Source of the DNA: Ruminococcus sp.
GTDB taxonomy: Bacteria > Bacillota > Clostridia > Oscillospirales > Ruminococcaceae
DNA: 35,128 bases
Assembly (NCBI GenBank): GCA_017534835.1
Contig: JAFXVT010000033.1
Span: forward strand, 1 to 35,128
Direction: 5' to 3'
A model generated the notes under the pieces. That model did no database searches and was not told where the DNA came from. It saw only the letters and a program-made list of their open reading frames with translations. Position numbers and translations under genes: made by a program. Of the stretch, positions 16,984 to 24,365 are shown one piece after another (position 1 is the first letter of the stretch; every line of letters starts with the position of its first letter).

Positions 16984-17045
16984 ATAAGCAGATGATACAG
17001 CTCCCCTCCGACCGCTTTGCAGGGGAGTACAAAGGAGTGAAAAAT

Positions 17046-18647
17046 ATGGGTAATAACACATCAAGGATAGCAGCGCTGACACTGACACTTCCGCTTATCG
17101 CGGCGGCATTCACAGGCTGCGGAGCAGACGATCTCACCAGCGGGAATTATCAGCCTCCTGCTGAGAATTATCATTACAGTGACGAATCTGTATCGGCTGA
17201 AACGTACTATCCCGGCTCTTCCCCCGACAACGAGGAATACAAGGCTGTTGTCGAATCCGGCTTCAAGGACCCGAAGACTGAGCCGCTTTCAACATTCTCC
17301 GCAGATGTTGATACCGCTTCCTATACAAACGCGCGCCGTATGCTCAGCGGGCACAAGAAGGTCGACCCCGATTCTGTCCGCGTCGAGGAGTACATCAACT
17401 ATTTCGATTACAAGTACGCTGACCCCGAAGAGGGCAAGGTATTCGGCGAATACGTCGAGCTGACCGACTGTCCGTGGAATCCCGAAACGAAGCTTATGAT
17501 GATAGGGATACAGGGTAAGCGTATCCCCGAGGACGAGCTGCCGCCGTCCAACCTTGTTTTCCTGATAGATTCGTCGGGCTCGATGGGCGCGTATAACAAG
17601 CTCCCTCTCGTACAGCAGGCGTTTTCTCTGCTTGCGGACCAGCTCACGGAGAGGGACCGCATCTCTATCGTGACCTATGCCGGCTCAAGCGAGGTGCTGC
17701 TCGAAGGCGCGAGCGGAGACGATAAGGACGAGGTCATCTCGAAGCTCAATTCTATCATGGCTTCCGGCGGAACGAACGGCGAGGGCGGTATCGAGAACGC
17801 ATACAGGCTCGCTGAGGAATACTTCATCGAGGGCGGGAACAACCGCATAATCCTCGCGACAGACGGCGACCTCAACATCGGCAAATGCTCCGAGGAGGAG
17901 CTGACTGCGCTCATCGAGGAAAAGCGCGAGAGCGGCGTTTACCTCTCAGTTCTCGGCTTCGGTACGGGCAATATCAAGGACAACAAAATGGAGGCTCTTG
18001 CCGACAACGGCAACGGCAACTACAGCTATATAGATTCCGTAGACGAGGCTAAGCGCGTTCTCGTCGGGGAAATGGGCGGAACGCTTTTCACCATTGCCAA
18101 GGACGTGAAGCTTCAGGTCGAGTTCAATCCTGCCACAGTGAGCAGCTACCGGCTTGTCGGCTACGACAACAGGCTTATGGAAGCAGAGGATTTCTACGAT
18201 GATTCCAGGGACGCAGGCGAGGTCGGGGCAGGTCACAGCGTGACTGTGCTTTACGAGGTCGGGCTCAACGAAAAGAGCGGTACCGTGAATGGGACATATC
18301 ACGATATTCCCCTTGAGTTCGCAGAGGAGCACACCTCCGAGCCTGCTTCGTCAGGCGGAAGGAGCGAGCTTATCAAGCTCTCGGTGGCGTATAAGGACAT
18401 CGGCACGGACGAGGAGAATTATTCCTCGAACCTCTACGGTATGGAAAAATACGACCCCGAGCCCACGCAGGGGATAATGCTCGCAGGCGCGGCGGCAGAA
18501 TTTGCCATGCTGCTCAAGGATTCGGACTACAAGGGCGATTCTTCCTTTGAATATATCATAAAGACCGCCAAGCAGATAAGCGGCGGCAACGAGAAGATAG
18601 ACGAGCTCCGCAAGCTCGCGGAAACGGCTTCTTCTCTGTATCAGTAA
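17046..18647 (+). CDS. VWA-domain lipoprotein, YfbK family
   Basis: A 533-residue surface lipoprotein. The lipobox AAFTGC ends the signal peptide near residue 22. The N-terminal von Willebrand-associated domain (about 70-150) has FSADVDTASYTNARRML and EEYINYFDY. The VWA domain (about 165-340) has the metal-ion-dependent adhesion site DSSGS at 175-179, the downstream Thr of GGTNGEGG, and ATDGDLNIG. A C-terminal DUF3520-like region completes the YfbK layout. The length agrees with E. coli YfbK, whose role is unknown despite the old chloride-channel label. The start is ATG 17046 with AAAGGAG; the upstream in-frame ATG has none. It is monocistronic with a shared terminator after it. A role in binding extracellular protein or sugar ligands is only inferred. 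Confidence 0.88.
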   Translation: MGNNTSRIAALTLTLPLIAAAFTGCGADDLTSGNYQPPAENYHYSDESVSAETYYPGSSPDNEEYKAVVESGFKDPKTEPLSTFSADVDTASYTNARRMLSGHKKVDPDSVRVEEYINYFDYKYADPEEGKVFGEYVELTDCPWNPETKLMMIGIQGKRIPEDELPPSNLVFLIDSSGSMGAYNKLPLVQQAFSLLADQLTERDRISIVTYAGSSEVLLEGASGDDKDEVISKLNSIMASGGTNGEGGIENAYRLAEEYFIEGGNNRIILATDGDLNIGKCSEEELTALIEEKRESGVYLSVLGFGTGNIKDNKMEALADNGNGNYSYIDSVDEAKRVLVGEMGGTLFTIAKDVKLQVEFNPATVSSYRLVGYDNRLMEAEDFYDDSRDAGEVGAGHSVTVLYEVGLNEKSGTVNGTYHDIPLEFAEEHTSEPASSGGRSELIKLSVAYKDIGTDEENYSSNLYGMEKYDPEPTQGIMLAGAAAEFAMLLKDSDYKGDSSFEYIIKTAKQISGGNEKIDELRKLAETASSLYQ

Positions 18648-18666
18648 GCAGTTCTTAAATAGCAGA

Positions 18667-18697
18667 AATGCCCGGAGGGAAGGTACCTCCGGGCATT
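18667..18697. terminator. Shared terminator between VWA lipoprotein and TtcA-like gene
   Basis: A perfect 12-bp stem AATGCCCGGAGG/CCTCCGGGCATT lies between two convergent genes. Both sides are only short of T residues, but the stem is very stable. Confidence 0.85.
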
Positions 18698-18699
18698 GT

Positions 18700-19509
18700 T
18701 CATTCGTGGAAATCATCGAGGAAATGGTGGTATTCATCTCCGCTGTGGTATGAGATGAGAGTGCGAAGGTTCACGTTCTCGGGGCTTCGGAAAATGTTCA
18801 TCTCTACTGCCGGATTCGTCTGCTTCAGCTGCGCGATGAGTTTCTTTATCTCCGCGCGTTTCGAGCCGTCCTCGCCCTTCTTCTCGGTAACCTTGCACGC
18901 ACAGCGTATGAATTCGAGGCTGTTGAAGCCGCGCCACGCGATAATGTCGGATTCACGGACAAGATACAGCGGACGTATCAGCTCGACGCCCTCGTAGTTC
19001 TCGCTTTTCAGCTTCGGCATCATCGTCTGCATCTGCGAGCCGTAGAGCATACCCATAAGTATCGTCTCTATCACGTCATCGAAATGGTGGCCGAGGGCTA
19101 TCTTGTTGCAGCCGAGCTCCTGTGCCTTCTTGTACAGCCAGCCGCGCCGCAGCCTCGCACAGAGGAAGCATGGATGCTTGTCCTCCTTCTCGGCAGACTC
19201 GAATATCCGTGTAGAATAGACCTTTGCCGGTATCCCGAGCAGCTCGGCGTTATCGATTATGCGCTTCAGGTTATCGGGCGTGTAACCGGGGTCCATTATC
19301 ACGTATTCCGCCTCGAAGGGTATCTCGTTGTTGCGCCTGAGACGGGCGATGCACTGTGCCATAAGCATCGAATCCTTGCCGCCGGAAATGCATACGGCAA
19401 TTCGGTCGCCGGGGAGTATGAGCTCGTAATCGCGCACTCCGCGGCGGAATTTTGTCCATATCTGCTTGTTGAAGCGTGTTGTTATCGAGTCGCTTATCCT
19501 GCTGTCCAC
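18700..19509 (-). CDS. PP-loop ATPase, TtcA/TtuA family (tRNA thiolation-like)
   Basis: A 269-residue protein of the N-type ATP pyrophosphatase group. The PP-loop SGGKDS is at 42-47, GHHFDDVIET is typical of TtcA, and Cys pairs CFLC and CAC lie where TtcA proteins bind an iron-sulfur cluster. TtcA makes 2-thiocytidine in tRNA; Firmicutes homologues are uncharacterised. I choose the GTG at 19509, preceded by AAAGAGGTGAGG and 25 bp after the upstream stop. A longer TTG-initiated frame (to 19578) would overlap the upstream gene by 44 bp without a good ribosome site. It is co-transcribed with the PNPOx-like gene from the promoter at 20026-20054. The exact sulfur substrate is not certain. Confidence 0.82.
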   Translation of the reverse strand: MDSRISDSITTRFNKQIWTKFRRGVRDYELILPGDRIAVCISGGKDSMLMAQCIARLRRNNEIPFEAEYVIMDPGYTPDNLKRIIDNAELLGIPAKVYSTRIFESAEKEDKHPCFLCARLRRGWLYKKAQELGCNKIALGHHFDDVIETILMGMLYGSQMQTMMPKLKSENYEGVELIRPLYLVRESDIIAWRGFNSLEFIRCACKVTEKKGEDGSKRAEIKKLIAQLKQTNPAVEMNIFRSPENVNLRTLISYHSGDEYHHFLDDFHE

Positions 19510-19534
19510 TGACCTCACCTCTTTCACTTCCGGG

Positions 19535-19990
19535 TCATCTGCCGGTATATTTTTCACAGCTGTACTGCTTGTTTTCAATGTCGAACTTCTCTATATACGG
19601 CACTCCTGCGGAATATATCCAGCGCTCGGCAAACAGCGGCTCAAGCACGAAAAGGCGTTCATTCTCGAGCGAGGTATATGCGTCGTATGAGCCGCAGAAG
19701 CATTCACGGAACACCTCGCAGAAAGCGGCATTGCCGAGTGGGTGTCCGAGCTCTTCGCATATTCCCTCTATCTGGATATTATCGATGCACAGTGCAGCGT
19801 ACTTGTTGGCTGAGAGCTGGCGGTATTTTCTCAGTTCAATGTCAGTCTGGAAGTAAAATCCGCCGTTTATCCTGACAATGCTCATCATTCTCGATGAGAC
19901 CCTGCCGTTTTCGGAAGTCGAAAGCACCATTTTTCTCCCTCGGCCGAATTCTTCAAGAAAAGCGCTGTATTTTAAGGAAAACTCTTCCAT
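19535..19990 (-). CDS. Pyridoxamine 5'-phosphate oxidase-like flavin-binding protein
   Basis: A 151-residue protein with the split-barrel PNPOx/FMN-binding fold. The opening KMVLSTSENGRVSSRMMSIV is the classic first strands with the Arg-rich FMN contact, followed by GGFYFQTDIELRKYRQLSANKYAALCI. These small members bind FMN, F420 or haem and their substrates are usually unknown; true PdxH proteins are longer. The start is ATG 19990 after GGAG; an upstream in-frame ATG is less well placed. It leads a two-gene unit with the TtcA-like gene and has a perfect consensus promoter. Confidence 0.8.
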   Translation of the reverse strand: MEEFSLKYSAFLEEFGRGRKMVLSTSENGRVSSRMMSIVRINGGFYFQTDIELRKYRQLSANKYAALCIDNIQIEGICEELGHPLGNAAFCEVFRECFCGSYDAYTSLENERLFVLEPLFAERWIYSAGVPYIEKFDIENKQYSCEKYTGR

Positions 19991-20025
19991 ATCATCACTC
20001 CCTCGGACCATATCATCATATATTG

Positions 20026-20054
20026 ATTATAGAGAAAAGGCAGGCGATTGTCAA
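20026..20054 (-). promoter_or_regulatory. Promoter of the PNPOx-like / TtcA-like unit
   Basis: A perfect consensus on the minus strand: TTGACA (20049-20054), 17-bp spacer, TATAAT (20026-20031). Between it and the divergent dehydrogenase lies the inverted repeat TTGACA-6-TGTCAA (20095-20112). Confidence 0.93.
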
Positions 20055-20168
20055 TAGAACTCCGCAGAATGACGGTCTCAACTACACAGCTATGTTGACA
20101 AAAGATTGTCAAAAGTTTGGCTTTTTTGTCTGTTTTTACGATTTTATCGGGATTTTTAACGATACGGC

Positions 20169-20196
20169 TTGATATTTTCTGTATGTATGCTATAAT
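20169..20196 (+). promoter_or_regulatory. Promoter of the dehydrogenase gene
   Basis: TTGATA (20169-20174), 16-bp spacer ending TGC (an extended -10), TATAAT (20191-20196). Two tandem inverted repeats directly follow: ATGGTA-3-TACCAT (20195-20209) and TACCGCA-3-TGCGGTA (20209-20225). They could be an operator or leader hairpins ahead of the GGAGG at about 20231. Confidence 0.8.
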
Positions 20197-20243
20197 GGTA
20201 ATATACCATACCGCATTGTGCGGTAAAACTGGAGGTAATAATT

Positions 20244-21191
20244 ATGGGAGATAATAAGGGCGGAACAAAAATAACCATACTCGGTGCAGGAAACGTCGGC
20301 GCAACAGTCGCGTATACCCTCGCTGTTGCAGGTACGTGTACCGATATTGTCCTCATTGACATAAACAAGGAAAAGGCCAAGGGCGAGGCTATGGACATTC
20401 GTCAGGGCGTATCCTTCGGTCACAACGTCGAGATAAAGGACGGCACCTACGAGGACGCTGCAAATTCTGATATAGTAGTTGTAACTCTCGGTCTTGCAAG
20501 AAAGCCGGGTCAGACACGTCTCGACCTTGCGCAGGCGAACGTGAACATCATCAAGGACGTAATGCCGCAGGTAGCACGCTTTGCTCCCGATGCGATATAC
20601 GTTGTTGTCAGCAACCCTGTTGACGTTCTCACATATACTATCTTAAAGTGCACGGACCTCACACCCTATCAGGTCATCGGTTCGGGTACGGCTCTCGATA
20701 CATCGCGTCTGCGTTCGAGCATCGCCGACCACGTCGGTCTCAGCCCGAACAGCGTTCACGCATACGTTTTCGGCGAGCACGGCGATTCTTCGTTTATCCC
20801 GTGGTCCCTCACCAATATCGCAGGTATCCCTATGGAGGAATACTGCGCTGACCAGAACCACGCTGACATCGACGAGGACGAGATAATCGAGGAAGTAAGA
20901 AAAGCCGGCGGCGAGGTCATCAAGAGAAAGGGCGCTACATTCTACGCTATCGCCATGACCGTAAACAAGATATGCGATTCTATCCTTCGCGATACGAACA
21001 ACATTATGACAGTTTCATCGCTCGTTCCCGACAGATACGGTATCAGCGACGTCTGTCTGAGCCTTCCCTGCGTTATCGGAAGCAACGGTATCGGCAGAGA
21101 GGTATTCCCCAAGCTCACAGAGGACGAGGAGGAGAAGCTCCGTGAGAGCGCAAGAGCACTCAGAAGCGTCATCGACCAGCTCGAATTCTGA
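20244..21191 (+). CDS. L-lactate/malate dehydrogenase family enzyme (LDH scaffold)
   Basis: A 315-residue NAD-dependent 2-hydroxyacid dehydrogenase, the usual length. The Rossmann motif is GAGNVGATVA, and Asp near residue 38 (IDINKEKAKG) indicates NAD. GSGTALDTSRLR and the catalytic GEHGDSS (His179) are LDH-like. In the mobile substrate loop, however, the sequence is LGLARKPGQTR, placing Arg86 where lactate dehydrogenases have the specificity Gln (Q102) and malate dehydrogenases have Arg. The later GATFYAIAM retains the LDH-type Thr. The enzyme may therefore prefer oxaloacetate, which would suit a succinate-producing Ruminococcus; automated tools would probably call it ldh. It is likely first in an operon with hydF. 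Confidence is high for the family, open for the substrate. Confidence 0.88.
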   Translation: MGDNKGGTKITILGAGNVGATVAYTLAVAGTCTDIVLIDINKEKAKGEAMDIRQGVSFGHNVEIKDGTYEDAANSDIVVVTLGLARKPGQTRLDLAQANVNIIKDVMPQVARFAPDAIYVVVSNPVDVLTYTILKCTDLTPYQVIGSGTALDTSRLRSSIADHVGLSPNSVHAYVFGEHGDSSFIPWSLTNIAGIPMEEYCADQNHADIDEDEIIEEVRKAGGEVIKRKGATFYAIAMTVNKICDSILRDTNNIMTVSSLVPDRYGISDVCLSLPCVIGSNGIGREVFPKLTEDEEEKLRESARALRSVIDQLEF

Positions 21192-21245
21192 TAAGGGCGC
21201 AGCTTAGCGGAAAATGCCAGCTTATGGCGAAAAAACAGAGCAAAG

Positions 21246-21267
21246 GAGCTCCCGGTCACGGGAGCTC
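21246..21267 (+). other. Intercistronic stem-loop between dehydrogenase and hydF
   Basis: GAGCTCCC pairs with GGGAGCTC around a 6-base loop. No T-run follows and no promoter is visible before hydF, so it looks like an mRNA processing or partial-attenuation hairpin inside one transcript. Confidence 0.55.
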
Positions 21268-21287
21268 TAACTATAGGAGGTATATCT

Positions 21288-22490
21288 ATGAGCCTTAACG
21301 ATACTCCCTCCGGCGAGAGGATACACATCGGCTTCTTCGGCAGGAGAAATGCCGGAAAATCGAGCCTTGTCAATGCTGTTACCGGTCAGGAGCTCGCAGT
21401 TGTCTCGGACGTGAAGGGAACTACGACCGACCCCGTTTACAAAGCTATGGAGCTTCTTCCGCTCGGACCTGTCGAGATCATCGACACGCCCGGATTTGAT
21501 GACGAGGGCGAGCTCGGCGGGCTGCGCGTGAAGAAGACACGTCAGATACTCGCAAAGACCGATATTGCAGTGCTCGTCGTGGACGGAAGTGCCGGACTGA
21601 GCGAATGTGACAACGAGCTTCTTTCGCTCTTCCGAGAGAGAGAGCTTCCGTATATCATCGTACACAACAAGTCTGACCTCGGCGGAGGTAAAGTGCTTGC
21701 GGACAACGAAATATCGGTAAGTGCAGCAAAAAAGCAGAATATCACCGAGCTGAAAGAAATGATAGGCAGACTTGCGAAAAATCCCGCGAACGAGCGCCGC
21801 ATCATCGGTGATCTTATCGAAGCCGGTGACGTTATCGTACTCGTTACGCCTATCGACGGCTCTGCGCCGAAGGGGAGGATGATACTGCCGCAGGTGCAGA
21901 CCCTGCGCGATATTCTCGATGCGGACGCTGTTCCCGTATTTGCGAAGGAGGGACAGCTCGCCGGAGCTCTTGCGGCTCTCGCAGCAAAGCCGAAAATGGT
22001 GGTCACGGACAGTCAGGTGTTCGGGCTCGTGGATAAGATAGTGCCGGAGGAGGTTCCGCTGACCTCGTTTTCCATACTTATGGCGCGGTACAAGGGCTTT
22101 CTCGGGACGGCTGTGAAGGGTGCAGCAAAGATCCGTGACCTCCGCGACGGCGACACTGTCCTCATATCAGAGGGCTGCACTCATCATCGTCAGTGCGGCG
22201 ACATCGGCAGCGTGAAGCTCCCGGCTCTGCTGAGGAAATACACGGGAAAGAGTCTGAATATCGAGCTTTCAAGCGGACGCGACTTCCCGGAGGAGCTCTC
22301 GGAGTATGCCCTCGTTATCCACTGCGGAGGCTGTATGCTCAACGAGAGGGAGATGCTGCACAGGAAAAATATCGCAGAGGCGGCAGGAGTCCCGTTCACG
22401 AATTACGGAACGGCTATCGCCTGTATGAACGGTATTCTGCGGCGCAGTCTCGGCATTTTCCCCGACCTTGAAGGGCTGGTGAGCGAATGA
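21288..22490 (+). CDS. hydF: [FeFe]-hydrogenase maturation GTPase HydF
   Basis: A 400-residue protein. HydF is the scaffold on which HydE and HydG assemble the di-iron subcluster before transfer to the hydrogenase. The GTPase domain (about 12-170) has P-loop GRRNAGKSS, switch GTTTDPV, DTPGFDD and NKSDL. A dimerisation domain follows. The C-terminal iron-sulfur domain carries the diagnostic CTHH (Cys297) and HCGGC (Cys346, Cys349) cluster ligands. The start ATG follows AGGAGG. hydE, hydG and the hydrogenase are not in this window. The stop overlaps the next gene by ATGA, implying coupled translation. It fits a fermenter that disposes of electrons as H2. Confidence 0.95.
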   Translation: MSLNDTPSGERIHIGFFGRRNAGKSSLVNAVTGQELAVVSDVKGTTTDPVYKAMELLPLGPVEIIDTPGFDDEGELGGLRVKKTRQILAKTDIAVLVVDGSAGLSECDNELLSLFRERELPYIIVHNKSDLGGGKVLADNEISVSAAKKQNITELKEMIGRLAKNPANERRIIGDLIEAGDVIVLVTPIDGSAPKGRMILPQVQTLRDILDADAVPVFAKEGQLAGALAALAAKPKMVVTDSQVFGLVDKIVPEEVPLTSFSILMARYKGFLGTAVKGAAKIRDLRDGDTVLISEGCTHHRQCGDIGSVKLPALLRKYTGKSLNIELSSGRDFPEELSEYALVIHCGGCMLNEREMLHRKNIAEAAGVPFTNYGTAIACMNGILRRSLGIFPDLEGLVSE

Positions 22491-22879
22491 AGAAGCGTAT
22501 ACCTTATATCGTTTTATTCGTGCTGCTCGTCGGTGTGGAGGTAGTTATCGCGCTCACTCAGCATGACAACTTCATCCGCTATTACGGCGGCGACATCATC
22601 GTGATGTGGGTGCTCTACTGCCTTGTGCAGGCGGTGCTCGGCGGCAAGAACAACCATTATATCATGAATCTCATACTTCTCGCGTTCGCATTTGCGGTCG
22701 AATTCCTGCAAAAGTGGGGATTTGCTGACAGATTCGGTATCGAGAACCACTTTCTTCGTGTCCTTATCGGAACGAGCTTCGCAGCCGAGGACCTGTGGAG
22801 CTACCTCGCAGGAACAGCAGCGGCGTGTCTCGGCGTATTCATTTACAGCAGGATACGGAAAAACAGAGATGAAGAGTGA
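22487..22879 (+). CDS. DUF2809-like small membrane protein
   Basis: A 130-residue integral membrane protein with about four hydrophobic helices (residues 5-23, 37-53, 61-78 and 100-120). GGDIIVMWVLYCLVQAV, the AFAVEFLQ segment and AEDLWSYLAGTAA fit the DUF2809 family of unknown function. Start and stop overlap with hydF in ATGA, so it is translationally coupled. A terminator follows at 22888. Any link to hydrogenase maturation is only positional. Confidence 0.75.
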   Translation: MKKRIPYIVLFVLLVGVEVVIALTQHDNFIRYYGGDIIVMWVLYCLVQAVLGGKNNHYIMNLILLAFAFAVEFLQKWGFADRFGIENHFLRVLIGTSFAAEDLWSYLAGTAAACLGVFIYSRIRKNRDEE

Positions 22880-22887
22880 AATATTCA

Positions 22888-22917
22888 GGGGACGCTTTCC
22901 GGAGCGTCCCCATTCTT
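22888..22917 (+). terminator. Terminator after the hydF unit
   Basis: A perfect 8-bp stem GGGGACGC/GCGTCCCC (22888-22895 and 22904-22911) followed by ATTCTTG. The T-run is short, but the position, just past the last gene, fits. Confidence 0.7.
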
Positions 22918-22949
22918 GTGCATATATATGCGCTTTTTAATGGATAATG

Positions 22950-22963
22950 CGAATAAATATACA
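22950..22963. promoter_or_regulatory. Secondary ARG box (ArgR operator)
   Basis: CGAATAAATATACA matches about 11 of 14 positions of the ARG-box core TGAATAATTATTCA. It lies 41 bp (four helical turns) upstream of the stronger box at 22991. Confidence 0.5.
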
Positions 22964-22990
22964 TACAGAGAAGAATATTCGTGCACCAAA

Positions 22991-23004
22991 TGAATATTTA
23001 TTCA
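22991..23004. promoter_or_regulatory. ARG box (ArgR operator) upstream of argG
   Basis: TGAATATTTATTCA is a textbook ARG-box core, with inverted TGAATA/TATTCA arms. It ends seven bases before the argG -35 element, so arginine-dependent control by ArgR/AhrC is expected. No argR gene is in the window. Confidence 0.8.
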
Positions 23005-23011
23005 AAAAGGG

Positions 23012-23039
23012 TTGACAACAGAACACAGCGGTGTATAAT
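23012..23039 (+). promoter_or_regulatory. Promoter of argG
   Basis: TTGACA (23012-23017), 16-bp spacer, TATAAT (23034-23039), about 60 bp before the argG start. Confidence 0.9.
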
Positions 23040-23097
23040 AGTATTATCACGATCATTCACGCCGGCTCGGCGTTTTGAATTTCAGGAGGTAATTACA

Positions 23098-24330
23098 ATG
23101 GCTAAAAAAGAAGTAAAAAAGGTAGTTCTCGCTTATTCAGGCGGTCTCGACACATCTATCATCATCCCGTGGCTCAAGGAAAACTACAATGACCCTGAGA
23201 TAATTGCTGTTTCCGGCGACGTAGGACAGGGCACAGAGCTCGACGGACTTGAGGAGAAGGCTATCAAGACAGGTGCTTCAAAGCTCATCATCGCTGACCT
23301 CAAGGAGGAATTCATCCAGGATTACGTTTATCCCACAGTTCAGGCTGGCGCTATCTACGAGAACAGATATATGCTCGGTACTTCATTCGCTCGTCCCATC
23401 ATCGCAAAGCGCATCGCTGAGATCGCACTTGCTGAGGGCGCTGACGCTATCTGCCACGGCTGCACAGGCAAGGGCAACGATCAGGTGAGATTCGAGCTCG
23501 CTATCAAGGCTTTCGCTCCTGATATGACTATCATCGCTCCCTGGAGAGAATGGGACATCAAGTCTCGTGACCAGGAGATCGACTACGCTGAGGCTCACAA
23601 TATCCCGCTCAAGATAAGCCGTGAGACAAACTACTCCAAGGACAAGAACATCTGGCACCTCAGCCACGAGGGTCTCGACCTTGAGGATCCGGCAAACGAG
23701 CCGCAGTACGAGAAGAAGGGTTTCCTCGAAATGGGCGTATCTCCTATCGACGCTCCCGACAAGCCCACATACATCACTATCCACTTCGAGAAGGGCGTTC
23801 CCACACAGCTCGACGGCAAGACTCTGAACGGCGTTGAGATGGTAAGCGCACTCAACAAGCTCGGCGGCGAGAACGGTATCGGTCTTGCTGACCTCGTTGA
23901 GAACCGTCTCGTTGGTATGAAGTCCAGAGGCGTTTATGAAACTCCCGGCGGCGCTATCCTCTACCACGCTCACGAAGTTCTCGAAACTATCACCATCGAC
24001 AAGGAAACTGCACGCATCAAGCAGTACCTCGGCATAAAGTTTGCTGACATCGTATACAACGGTCAGTGGTACACACCTCTCCGTGAGGCACTCAGCGCAT
24101 TCGTTACCGAGACTCAGAAGAACGTTACAGGCGATGTTAAGCTCAAGCTCTACAAGGGCAACATCATCAATGCCGGCGTAACATCTCCCTACACTCTCTA
24201 TGATGAGGAAGTTGCTACATTCGATGAGGACGAGGTATACAATCAGGCTGACGCAGCTGGCTTCATCAACCTCTTCGGTCTCCCGATAAAGGTGAAGGCT
24301 AAGCTCGATCAGAAGAGAAACAACAAGTAA
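23098..24330 (+). CDS. argG: Argininosuccinate synthase
   Basis: A 410-residue cytosolic enzyme joining citrulline and aspartate with ATP, the seventh step of arginine synthesis. The N-terminal PP-loop YSGGLDTSI (residues 13-21), [19 protein letters not shown] and NLWHLS-like [10 protein letters not shown] motifs are all there, and the length is normal. The start ATG follows AGGAGGT seven bases upstream; the longer reading frame upstream has no support. Codon use is biased in the same way as the xylanase gene, suggesting high expression. It is controlled by ARG boxes and followed after 35 bp by a lipoprotein gene with which it probably shares a transcript. It is separate from the other arg operons in the window. 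Confidence 0.97.
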   Translation: MAKKEVKKVVLAYSGGLDTSIIIPWLKENYNDPEIIAVSGDVGQGTELDGLEEKAIKTGASKLIIADLKEEFIQDYVYPTVQAGAIYENRYMLGTSFARPIIAKRIAEIALAEGADAICHGCTGKGNDQVRFELAIKAFAPDMTIIAPWREWDIKSRDQEIDYAEAHNIPLKISRETNYSKDKNIWHLSHEGLDLEDPANEPQYEKKGFLEMGVSPIDAPDKPTYITIHFEKGVPTQLDGKTLNGVEMVSALNKLGGENGIGLADLVENRLVGMKSRGVYETPGGAILYHAHEVLETITIDKETARIKQYLGIKFADIVYNGQWYTPLREALSAFVTETQKNVTGDVKLKLYKGNIINAGVTSPYTLYDEEVATFDEDEVYNQADAAGFINLFGLPIKVKAKLDQKRNNK

Positions 24331-24365
24331 GACAGAAACAATACAAGGTGAAATTGGAGAATAAA

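Noticed and set aside
18700-19578. TTG-initiated longer form of the TtcA-like protein
   Set aside because: It would overlap the upstream gene by 44 bp without a good ribosome site; a GTG at 19509 has AAAGAGGTGAGG in place.
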